A stretch of 27,401 nt of DNA, taken from the NCBI GenBank assembly GCA_003647095.1, contig QMME01000007.1:1-27401 (forward strand). The letters run 5' to 3'. The notes under the pieces were generated by a model. That model did no database searches. It worked only from the letters and a program-made list of their open reading frames with translations, and was not told where the DNA came from. Made by a program: the position numbers and the translations under genes. This document shows positions 1-7,700 of this stretch, in pieces; within the stretch, counting starts at the first letter, position 1; each line of letters begins with the position of its first letter. Origin of the DNA: Deltaproteobacteria bacterium. GTDB taxonomy: Bacteria; Myxococcota; B64-G9.

Positions 1-297
1 ACCGGTGAGCAGGCCTACCGGCTGGATCGCCTGCTGTTGCAACTGCGCAGCTCGGGAGCGCTGCAAAACGTGCTCGGGGTGGTGGTGGGGGACCTGCACG
101 GTTGTCGTCCCGGGGGACGGGGCCGGTATGCCGCCCGGGCGGTGGTGGAACGGGCCGTGGCGGAGCTGGGTGTGCCGGCGGTCTCCGGCGCCAGCTTCGG
201 GCACCTGGCCCGCAACCTGGCACTGCCGCTGGGAGTGTTGGCCGAGCTGGATGCCGACCGCGGTCGGCTGGAGATTCTCGAAGCCGTGGTGAGCTGA
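1..297 (+). CDS. LD-carboxypeptidase (peptidase S66, LdcA/MccF family), C-terminal part
   Basis: The reading frame is open from base 1 and ends at TGA 295-297, so the 5' part lies outside the window. The visible 98 residues begin with TGEQAYRLDRLLLQLRSSGA and continue through LGVVVGDLHGC, the typical C-terminal half of S66 peptidases. GASFGHLARNLALPLG follows and should carry the catalytic histidine of the Ser-Glu-His triad. The nucleophile serine and the glutamate lie upstream and are not visible. Family members cut the L,D bond of cytoplasmic muropeptide tetrapeptides during cell-wall recycling. This fits the downstream Mpl ligase, which reuses the resulting tripeptide. The next gene starts 18 bp later, so they probably share a transcript. 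An MccF-like immunity role is possible but less likely here. Confidence 0.85.
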   Translation, partial: TGEQAYRLDRLLLQLRSSGALQNVLGVVVGDLHGCRPGGRGRYAARAVVERAVAELGVPAVSGASFGHLARNLALPLGVLAELDADRGRLEILEAVVS

Positions 298-315
298 AAG
301 GAACACGGACCGGCG

Positions 316-1404
316 ATGGCGGGCAGGTGCATCCAGCCACTTTACGAGATGATGCAGCAAGCCGTGTCCCGGGGGGTGTTCTGCGCCGGGGTGCTGCAGG
401 TCGACAGCCACGGCCGTACCGTCCACCTGTCGGCTCACGGTCGCACCTCGCTGTGGCCCGGCGCCGGGTCGGTTCGTCCCGATACCTGCTTCGACCTGGC
501 CTCGCTGACAAAGCCGCTGGCCACCACCACGGTGGTGCTGCAACTGCTGCGCCGGGGGGCACTCGGGCTCGAGCAGCGGGTGGGCCGGTGGCTGCCCCGG
601 GCCGCCTGCGCCCAGGCCACCATCGCCCAGCTTCTGGAACACTCCTCCGGGCTGCCCGCCTGGCGGCCGTTCTTTTACGAGGTGGCCTCCTGGCCTGCCG
701 CCTGGACACACGGCGGCCCGGCCGCCGTGCGCCGGCTGGCGGCCCGGCAGCGGCCGGAGCGGCCGCCCGGGCAACGGGCCCTGTACTCCGACGTCGGCTT
801 CATCCTCTTGGAGTGGATCATCGAGCGTGCCAGCGGTCAACGCCTGGACCGGCTGTTCCGGCGCCTGGTGAACCGCCACCTGCCCGGAGCGGGACTGTTC
901 TTCCCCCTCACGCCCGGCCAGCGCCGCCGCCACCGGTTCGCCGCCACGGAGCTGTGTCCCTGGCGGGGCCGGGTGCTGTGCGGCCAGGTGCACGACGACA
1001 ACGCCTACGTCATGGGAGGAGTCTCCGGGCACGCCGGGCTGTTCGGCACGTCCGGGGCGGTGGCGGCCCTGGCCGGAGCCTGGCTCGACGCCTTCCGGGG
1101 ACGGCGGAGCTGGTTGCCGACGGAGATGGTGCGGCGTTTCTGGCAGCGGGCGCCGCAGCCCGGCTCCAGCCGTACCCTGGGCTGGGACAAGCCCTCCGGT
1201 GAAAACTCACAGGCCGGCCGGCTGCTGGGAGCGGCCACGGTGGGGCATACCGGCTTCACCGGGACCTCGTTATGGCTGGATCCCGAGCGGCAACTCGTGA
1301 TAGTGCTGCTGACCAACCGCGTGCATCCGGACCGCGGCAACCAGGCCATCAGCCGCTTCCGGCCGCGGTTGCACGACCTGATTGCGAAAGTGGTGGACCG
1401 ATGA
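316..1404 (+). CDS. Serine hydrolase, beta-lactamase/penicillin-binding-protein-like (class C fold)
   Basis: The 362-residue product carries the three serine beta-lactamase-fold motifs. These are SLTK at residues 63-66 (nucleophile Ser63, general base Lys66), YSD at about 156-158 in the YxN position, and HTGFTG near residue 314 in the KTG position. No signal peptide is visible, so the enzyme may be cytoplasmic, which would suit recycling of muropeptides or other amide/ester hydrolysis. ATG 316 follows an AAGGAA element at 298-303. The gene sits between an LD-carboxypeptidase and mpl, and its TGA overlaps the mpl start as ATGA (1401-1404), indicating coupling. The Asn-to-Asp change in the second motif and the HTG instead of KTG argue for an esterase/peptidase rather than a resistance beta-lactamase. 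The exact substrate is unknown. Confidence 0.85.
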   Translation: MAGRCIQPLYEMMQQAVSRGVFCAGVLQVDSHGRTVHLSAHGRTSLWPGAGSVRPDTCFDLASLTKPLATTTVVLQLLRRGALGLEQRVGRWLPRAACAQATIAQLLEHSSGLPAWRPFFYEVASWPAAWTHGGPAAVRRLAARQRPERPPGQRALYSDVGFILLEWIIERASGQRLDRLFRRLVNRHLPGAGLFFPLTPGQRRRHRFAATELCPWRGRVLCGQVHDDNAYVMGGVSGHAGLFGTSGAVAALAGAWLDAFRGRRSWLPTEMVRRFWQRAPQPGSSRTLGWDKPSGENSQAGRLLGAATVGHTGFTGTSLWLDPERQLVIVLLTNRVHPDRGNQAISRFRPRLHDLIAKVVDR

Positions 1405-2807
1405 ACATACACCTGATCGGCGTCTGCGGCATGGGCATGGGCTCGCTGGCCGGTCTGCTGCAGCAGGCCGGGCACCGGGTAAGCGGTTGCGACACCGCCT
1501 TCAATCCGCCCATGTCCGAGCACCTGCGCCAGTGGGGCATCGCCACCAGGCCCGGCTTCGATCCCGCCCACCTGGACGATCGTCCCGACCTGGTGGTGGT
1601 GGGCAACGTCTGTCGTCGCGACAACCCGGAAGCCCGGCGGGCGCTGGAGATGGAGCTTGAAGTGAAGAGCTTCCCCCAGACCCTGGGAGAGCTGTTCATT
1701 GCCGGGCGACGGTCGGTGGTGGTGGCCGGCACCCACGGCAAGACCACCACCACCTGCCTGCTGGCCCACCTGCTGCAGGCCGCGGGCCAGGATCCTTCCT
1801 TCCTGGCCGGGGGTATCATGCTCGACAGCGGCCGCAGCTTTCGCCTGGGGGCGGGCCCCCACTTCGTGGTGGAAGGGGACGAGTACGACTCGGCCTTCTT
1901 CGACAAGCGACCCAAGTTCGTGCACTACCGGCCCCGGGTGGCGGTGCTCACCTCCCTGGAATACGATCACGCCGATATCTATCCCGACGAGGAGAGCTAC
2001 CGGCGGGCCTTCGACGGCCTGCTCGAGCAGATTCCCGCAGACGGCTGCCTGGTGGCCTGTCACGATCAGCCCGGGGTGCGCCGGTTGCTGGCCGGCCGGG
2101 GATTGCCGGTGGCCTGGTACGGCCTGGAGGCGGAGGCCGAGTGGCAGGCGGCGGACCTGCGGCCGGGCCCTGCCGGCATGTCTTTTTCGGTGGTGCACCG
2201 GGGGCGGGAGGTGACGAGGGTGCAGATGCCGCTTTCCGGGCGTCACAACGTCGCCAATGCCCTGGCGGCGCTGGTGGTGCTCGAGCGGCTGGGCCTCGAG
2301 GTGGACGCCGTGGCCCGGCACCTGTCCTCCTTTCCCGGGGTGGCCCGGCGCCTGCAGGTACGGGGAGAGGTCGACGGTATCCTGGTGGTCGACGACTTCG
2401 CCCACCATCCCACCGAGGTGCGCGAGACCGTGGCCGCGGCCGCCCGGCGCTTTTCCGGCCGGCAGCTGGTGGCGGTGTTCGAGCCGCGCACCAATACCTC
2501 CCGGCGCGCCGTCTTCCAGCGGGAATATGCCCGTGCCTTTGCGGGAGCCAGCCGGGTGTTGCTGGTGCCGCCCTTCCGGGCCGAGCAGATCGAACCGCAG
2601 CAGCGCTTCGATTCCGCCCGCCTGGCCGCCGACCTGCGGGCGGGCGGCCTGGAAGCCGAGGTGCTGGCCGATGCCGGCGCGGTCATCGACGTCCTGGTCC
2701 GGCAGCTGCGGGAGCCGGCGGTGGTGCTGGTGATGTCCAACGGGCCCTTCGATGACATCCACCAGCGCCTGCTCGAGGCGCTGGCCAGGCGGCGGGGTGA
2801 CAGATGA
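1401..2807 (+). CDS. mpl: UDP-N-acetylmuramate:L-alanyl-gamma-D-glutamyl-meso-diaminopimelate ligase
   Basis: The 468-residue product is a Mur-ligase family enzyme. The N-terminal UDP-binding segment begins MNIHLIGVCGMGMGSLAGLL. The ATP P-loop GTHGKTTTT starts at residue 110, with Lys114 as the phosphate-binding residue. HNVANALAAL marks the central domain. GVARRLQVRGEVDGILVVDD leads into DDFAHHPTEV (331 onward), which is characteristic of Mpl rather than MurC. Mpl ligates recycled tripeptide L-Ala-gamma-D-Glu-mDAP to UDP-MurNAc in the cytoplasm, bypassing MurC, MurD and MurE. The start overlaps the upstream stop (ATGA), and its own stop overlaps the next start (ATGA 2804-2807), so four genes appear co-translated. 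Length is normal for Mpl (about 450-470). Confidence 0.93.
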   Translation: MNIHLIGVCGMGMGSLAGLLQQAGHRVSGCDTAFNPPMSEHLRQWGIATRPGFDPAHLDDRPDLVVVGNVCRRDNPEARRALEMELEVKSFPQTLGELFIAGRRSVVVAGTHGKTTTTCLLAHLLQAAGQDPSFLAGGIMLDSGRSFRLGAGPHFVVEGDEYDSAFFDKRPKFVHYRPRVAVLTSLEYDHADIYPDEESYRRAFDGLLEQIPADGCLVACHDQPGVRRLLAGRGLPVAWYGLEAEAEWQAADLRPGPAGMSFSVVHRGREVTRVQMPLSGRHNVANALAALVVLERLGLEVDAVARHLSSFPGVARRLQVRGEVDGILVVDDFAHHPTEVRETVAAAARRFSGRQLVAVFEPRTNTSRRAVFQREYARAFAGASRVLLVPPFRAEQIEPQQRFDSARLAADLRAGGLEAEVLADAGAVIDVLVRQLREPAVVLVMSNGPFDDIHQRLLEALARRRGDR

Positions 2808-3898
2808 GCGAGCCGTTGAGCTGGCTGGCCCTGCTGCTGTTGCTGCTGCTTGCCTGGCAGCTGCTGATCGGCGCCTGGGCACGCCGCCTGCGCCGGGTTC
2901 GCTACGGCGAGCAGGTATACTTCGCTCGCACCGCGGATGACTGGCGGCTGGCCCTGCACTACTATCATCCCGGGCAGAGGCGCTGGCGGGAGCCGCTGCT
3001 GCTGTGCCACGGCCTGGGCGCCAACCGCTACAACTTCGATCTCAGCGACGAGACCTCGCTGGCCCGTTACCTGGCGCAGCGGGGGTTTTCCGTCTACAGC
3101 CTGGAGCTGCGCGGCGCCGGCCTGAGCCGTCCGGCCGGGCCGGAAGCCACCCCTTTCGCCGCCACCTGCTTCGACGACTACCTGGAGCGCGACCTGGCCG
3201 CGGCCCTGGCACGACTGCGGGAGATCGAGCCGGGCAACGATTTCTTCTGGCTGGGCCACAGCATGGGCGGCCTGCTGGGCCTGGCCTGGGCCGGGCGCGG
3301 ACTCGAGCCCCGGCCCCGGGGGGTGGTGGCCGTCGGTTCACCGGTGGATTTCGCCGCCGCCGCTCAGGCACGCGGCCTGCCGGCCTTGCTGCGCCTGGCC
3401 GGCCTGATGCGGCAGGTCCCCCTGCGCCCGCTGGCCCGGCAGCTGCTGCCGCTGGTGGGGGCGCCGCCGTTTTTGTCGCGTCTGGTCACCTGCCGCGGGC
3501 AGATGGGACGGCAGGCGCTGCGGCTGAGCATGGTCAACCTGTCGGAGAACATGGCCGGGGCGCTGGCCCGACAGTTGCTCGACTGGCACCGGCAGGGTGG
3601 CTTTCGCTCCCGCGACGGGCAGAGGGACTACTTCGCCGGCCTGGAAGCCGTCGGCCAGTCGCTGCTGGTGGTGGGGGCCGAGGCCGACCGGCTGGCGCCT
3701 CCCGGGTCGGTAACGCCGGCCTACCAGCGGGCCGGCAGCGGCGACAAGCAGATTCGCATCCTCGGTCGCGATCACGGCGACGAGCACGATTACGGCCACG
3801 GCGATCTGCTGCTGGGCCGGCATGCCCCGGAAGAGATCTACCCCTTGCTGGGCGAGTGGCTCGAGCAGCGGGCCACTCCGCTCGAGACCGAAGGCTAG
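2804..3898 (+). CDS. Membrane-anchored alpha/beta hydrolase
   Basis: The 364-residue product starts with an N-terminal hydrophobic helix (about residues 5-23, leucine-rich), predicted to be a signal anchor. An alpha/beta-hydrolase domain follows: HGLGANRYNFDL (oxyanion loop region), LGHSMGGLLG (GxSxG nucleophile elbow) and a C-terminal HGDEHDYGHGDLL segment that can supply the catalytic histidine. The overall pattern resembles AB-hydrolase/S33-type lipases or esterases, but the substrate cannot be read from sequence. Translation is coupled to mpl through ATGA 2804-2807. Its place at the end of a peptidoglycan-recycling operon suggests an envelope-related substrate, but that is inference only. 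The stop TAG is at 3896-3898, and the converging next gene ends 18 bp away. Confidence 0.82.
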   Translation: MSEPLSWLALLLLLLLAWQLLIGAWARRLRRVRYGEQVYFARTADDWRLALHYYHPGQRRWREPLLLCHGLGANRYNFDLSDETSLARYLAQRGFSVYSLELRGAGLSRPAGPEATPFAATCFDDYLERDLAAALARLREIEPGNDFFWLGHSMGGLLGLAWAGRGLEPRPRGVVAVGSPVDFAAAAQARGLPALLRLAGLMRQVPLRPLARQLLPLVGAPPFLSRLVTCRGQMGRQALRLSMVNLSENMAGALARQLLDWHRQGGFRSRDGQRDYFAGLEAVGQSLLVVGAEADRLAPPGSVTPAYQRAGSGDKQIRILGRDHGDEHDYGHGDLLLGRHAPEEIYPLLGEWLEQRATPLETEG

Positions 3899-3916
3899 TT
3901 GCCCGACAGGTGCGGT

Positions 3917-4225
3917 CTACTGGTCTGCGAAGACCACCAGGGGATCGTTGGCCAGGCCGCAGGCGGCGAACTCGCCCGCCTCCAGGGCCTCGCAGGTGCA
4001 GCGCTGGGAGTCGAGGATCTGCTGGCAGACGGACTCCTGCTCGTCGGAGGGATCGATGTTGCTCGAAGCGGTGGAGACGCTGCGCCGGCAGCGGTCTTCC
4101 CGGGCGCGGGTGGGCTGGCACTCGCAGATCTTGTCGGCCAGTTCCTTGCAGGCGCTGCCGCAGCCGGCCAGCGGCAGGGCGGCGGCGACGGCGAGAGCCA
4201 TAAGTTGGTGTGCCAGGCGCTTCAT
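3917..4225 (-). CDS. Small cysteine-rich lipoprotein, function unknown
   Basis: The 102-residue product has a short positively charged start (MKR), a hydrophobic stretch and a lipobox LAGC ending at Cys22, so it should be a lipid-anchored envelope protein. Apart from the lipid-accepting cysteine there are eight others (CKELADKICEC, DRC, VC, RCTC, AAC). The even number suits four disulfide bonds in an oxidising compartment. I do not recognise a named family, though small lipoproteins with this cysteine spacing are familiar from deltaproteobacteria. It is transcribed away from the CxxC-ladder gene at 4330. A good promoter (TTGACA, 17 bp, TAGCAT) lies directly upstream, with only eight bases between the -10 box and ATG. 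Confidence 0.75.
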   Translation of the reverse strand: MKRLAHQLMALAVAAALPLAGCGSACKELADKICECQPTRAREDRCRRSVSTASSNIDPSDEQESVCQQILDSQRCTCEALEAGEFAACGLANDPLVVFADQ

Positions 4226-4233
4226 GGCCAGGC

Positions 4234-4262
4234 ATGCTATGGTCTGCAGGGGATGCTGTCAA
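4234..4262 (-). promoter_or_regulatory. Sigma-70 promoter of the Cys-rich lipoprotein
   Basis: On the minus strand a perfect -35 TTGACA (4262-4257) is followed after 17 bp by TAGCAT (4239-4234). The -10 box ends 8 bases before the ATG at 4225. The expected transcription start is therefore at most one or two bases before the start codon, and no Shine-Dalgarno sequence lies between. This suggests a leaderless or nearly leaderless mRNA. Confidence 0.6.
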
Positions 4263-4329
4263 GCTGGATATCGGACCCGGGTTGTGACATCATGAGCGCG
4301 TCGAACCCCAACTGCCGGATGGTTGCCAC

Positions 4330-4746
4330 ATGACCAAGCACGAATTCCTCCGCCAGCTCGAGGCCCTCAAGAAGGAATACACGAACTCCGCGGCCAATCC
4401 CGGCTCCTTCGAGTGCGACTCCTGCAGCCAGTGCAGCGGCTGCATGTTCTGCCGCACTTGCCGGGCCTGCTACAAGTGCACCCACTGCAACGATTGCCAG
4501 GACTGCTCCCACTGCTCCCACAGCCGGGGTTGCCGGCAGTGTCACAACTGTGCCTACTGCATCGACTGCGCCAACTGCTCCCAGTCGGCCTACCTGGTGG
4601 CCTGCACCAACTGCACCGATTGCAACTACTGCTTCGGTTGCGTGGGACTGGCCAAGGCCGACTACCACATTCTCAACCAGGCCCATTCGCGAGACGAGTA
4701 CTTCAAGCGGGTTGCCGAACTCAAGAGAGCGCTGGGAATCCGTTGA
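4330..4746 (+). CDS. CxxC-ladder protein (23 cysteines), function unknown
   Basis: The 138-residue product has a charged helical N-terminus (about 1-31), a cysteine-rich core, and a charged helical C-terminus (ADYHILNQAHSRDEYFKRV onward). The core holds 23 cysteines spaced mainly every third residue. A first run of 12 cysteines is followed by a five-residue break, a second run of six, an eight-residue break and a final run of five. Such regularity suggests a small repetitive fold (solenoid-like) or a multi-metal or Fe-S-binding scaffold. It is not a ferredoxin, whose clusters follow CxxCxxCxxxC plus a distant CP. There is no signal peptide, so it should be cytoplasmic and reduced. Similar proteins are sometimes auto-annotated 'CaiB/BaiF', which I consider a misannotation. 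No Shine-Dalgarno sequence or clear promoter is visible. It converges on the activase gene with 3 bp between them. Confidence 0.75.
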   Translation: MTKHEFLRQLEALKKEYTNSAANPGSFECDSCSQCSGCMFCRTCRACYKCTHCNDCQDCSHCSHSRGCRQCHNCAYCIDCANCSQSAYLVACTNCTDCNYCFGCVGLAKADYHILNQAHSRDEYFKRVAELKRALGIR

Positions 4747-4749
4747 GAC

Positions 4750-7700
4750 TCAGCCGGCCCGCTGGACCTTTTCGGGACGCCGGGAGGGACGAGAAGGTCG
4801 TTGCTCTTCCGCCTGCTCGGCCTGGCGTACCGCGTTGTGCAGGTACACCTCCAGGCGCTGGTTCTGGTTGCCGGTGCCGTCATAGAACATGCTCACCACG
4901 GGGATGCCCAGCTCCGGGGCCAGCTTGCGGAAGATGGCCGTGGTCAGGGTACCGGGCATGCAACCGAAGGGTGCGCAGTTGACCACCAGCGAGGCTCCCT
5001 GCTCGGCGAACTTGGCCGCCCGGCCGATGGTGATCAGCGCCTCGCCCTCGAAGTTGACGGGCATGAAACGGGCGCCGGCCTCGATGACGCTCTCGATGGG
5101 CGGTTCCTGGCGGTCGGCGAGCAGCGGCAGGCTGGCCCGCTGGGCGCGGTGTTCCTGGCGGAAGATGTACATGTTCTTGAGCTCGGAGAGCCAGCGGGCC
5201 AGGAAGTTGCGGTTACGGTCGCGGAAGGAGATGCGCTGGGTGGCCACGGTGTAGAGAATCCACTCGGAGATGGGAGCCAGCCAGGCCTCCCCGCCGAAGC
5301 GCTCGATGGCGCCGATGACATCCTCGTTGGCGAAGGGGTTGCAGCGGATGTAGATCTCGCCCACCACTCCCACCAGCGGCCGGGGTTGTCCGCTGGTCTC
5401 GATGTTGCGGAAATCTTCCAGGCAATCGGCCAGGACATCGAGGGGATCGCCGCCGGACTCGATGTAATCGGCCAGGTAGTCCATCTTTTCCCGCAGCAGG
5501 CGGTTGCTGGAGCCGCTGATGACCTCGTAGGGCCTCACCTTGCAGGTGGCCTTGAACAGGGCATCGCCGGCCAGGAAGGTCTTCCAGATGGTACGCCGCA
5601 CCGGCTCGTCCAGGCCCTGGTAGGAGTTGTAGCTCGACGGCGACATGATGGCCACGTCCTCGAGGCCGGCCCGGTCCAGCACCTGCCGGTGCAAGGTGCA
5701 GTACTGGCCGAAGCGACAGGGGCCCTCGGCGGTGGGCATGAACAGCACGTGCCGGCCCCGGCCGTGGTGCTGGCGCATGGTCTTGAGGAAGGTGCCGATG
5801 GTGAGCGCGTTGGGCAGGCACTCCGAGCCGCGGGTGACCGAACGTCCCAGTTCGAACGATTCCTTGTCCTCCTCGGGCAGGGCCTGGCAATCGAAGCCGT
5901 GCCGGCGGAAGGCCGCGGCCATCAACTCGGTGCCCACCGGGTGCATGGGCGGCAGCCAGATGGTGCGCCCCCGCAGGGAGCGTGGTTCCGGCCGGAAGCT
6001 GTTGTCATGGCGGGGCTGGCCGGGGGGACGGCGCCGGAGCACGTCGAAGTAGGCCTCGATGCGGGTCAGGTAACCGGCGTCGGCTCCGTGTTCGTCCAGC
6101 TCCAGGGCCAGGAAGGGCCTGTCTCCGAGAATCTCTTCCGCGTAGGAGAGCAGGAAGCTGTCGGGGCCGCAGTTGAAGTTGGTCAGGTAGACCGCGTCCA
6201 GGTCGTCGTTCAGCGACACCTGCTTGATCCCGGCCAGGATCTTCTGCCCGAAGTTCCAGTAGGTGTTGCGGTAGCGCGGGCCCAGTTCCTCCAGGGGAGC
6301 ATCCAGCATGTCCAGGGGCAGCACCAGGCGTCCCTGCTCGGCCAGCTTCTGGGGCAGGCCCAGGTTGATACCGGTATCGAAGTTGTTATAGGGACGGCCC
6401 ACCAGCAGGATGAGCTTCTGGCCCTCCCGGCGGGCCCGTTCGACGATGCGCCGGCCTTCCTCCCGGCAGGCGGACTCGAACTGCCGCTGGACCTGCCAGG
6501 CCTCGCGCCAGGCCGCCTTCAGCTCGCGCCGGCTCTTGCCCAGCACCGGGCCGAAGACCTCGAACAGCTTGTCTATCTGGGCCGCTTCGTTCATGCGCAG
6601 ATCCACCACCGGGCTGAGCAGGCGGGAGGAATCGATACCGTTGAGCTCGAGAGCGGTGCGGCAGTAGGATGGCAGCGCCTGGGTGTAGGGACAGAACTTG
6701 GCCGCGGTGGTGGACTGGTTGAGCTTTTCGCAGACCATGTGCGGTACCAGCACGTAGTCCACTCCCTCGCGGGTGGCCAGCTCGGCCACGTGGCCGATGG
6801 CCACCTTGGCGGGAAAGCAGAACTCGGCGCCGGTCAGGGCGCTGGCCCGGGCGCGGATACGGTCGTTGCTCTGGCCGGAAAGCTGCAGGCGCAGGCCCAG
6901 GCGATTGAGAAAGCGCCGCCACAGCGGCAGGTAGGAATAGGTGGTCAGCGCCTGGGGCAGGCCCACCAGCGGAGCATCGTCGGGTACGGGGATGCCGCCG
7001 CCGCCCTGGCGCCACAACCGCTGGCGGATGCGCAGGGGCTTGTCGTGGGGATTGACCCGCACCTTCTGCTCGTCGGGGTCGCGCCCGCACATGTATCCCC
7101 AGGAGGGCTCCTCGTCGAGCCCTTCCACCTGGGCGAAGGAGATGGTGCAGTGGTTCTGGCACAGATCGCAGGTCTCCTTGCGGATGCTGATGTTGCGCCT
7201 GTCGAGATCCAGTCCCCGGAAAGACGTTTCGCGTTTCTCCTCTTCGGCCATGGCCGCGCGGGTGAGCAGGGCCACGCCGTAGGCCCCCATGACGTGGCAG
7301 TAGGGGCTGACCACCACCTGGCAGTCGAGCACGCGCTCGAAGGCGGCCACCAGTCCCTGGTTGCGGGCAGTGGCCCCCTGGAAGAAGATCTTCTCCCGGT
7401 TGCGGTAGCGGTTGCCGACCACCTTGTTGAGGTAGTTCTTGACGATGGACACCATCACCCCCGCCAGCGCCTCCTGGGGACTGGTGCCGGACTGCACCAG
7501 CCGGGCCACGTCCTGCTCCATGAACACCGTGCAGCGATCGGATGTGCGCGGCGGCCGTATGCCCAGAACCGCCGGCCCCACCTGGTCCACCGGGTAGCCC
7601 AGCTTGTGCGCCTGCTCCTCCACGAAGGAGCCGGTGCCGGCGGCGCAGACGTAGTTCATGTTGGAATCGCGAATGTGGCCGTTGACCACGTGCATGTACT

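Noticed and set aside
1005..2882. Long minus-strand open frame opposite the serine hydrolase and mpl
   Set aside because: Shadow frame over two well-supported genes, with no recognisable domain.
4404..4656. CxxC ladder read as a ferredoxin or zinc-finger array
   Set aside because: Spacing lacks the CxxCxxCxxxCP pattern and the loop lengths between finger pairs.
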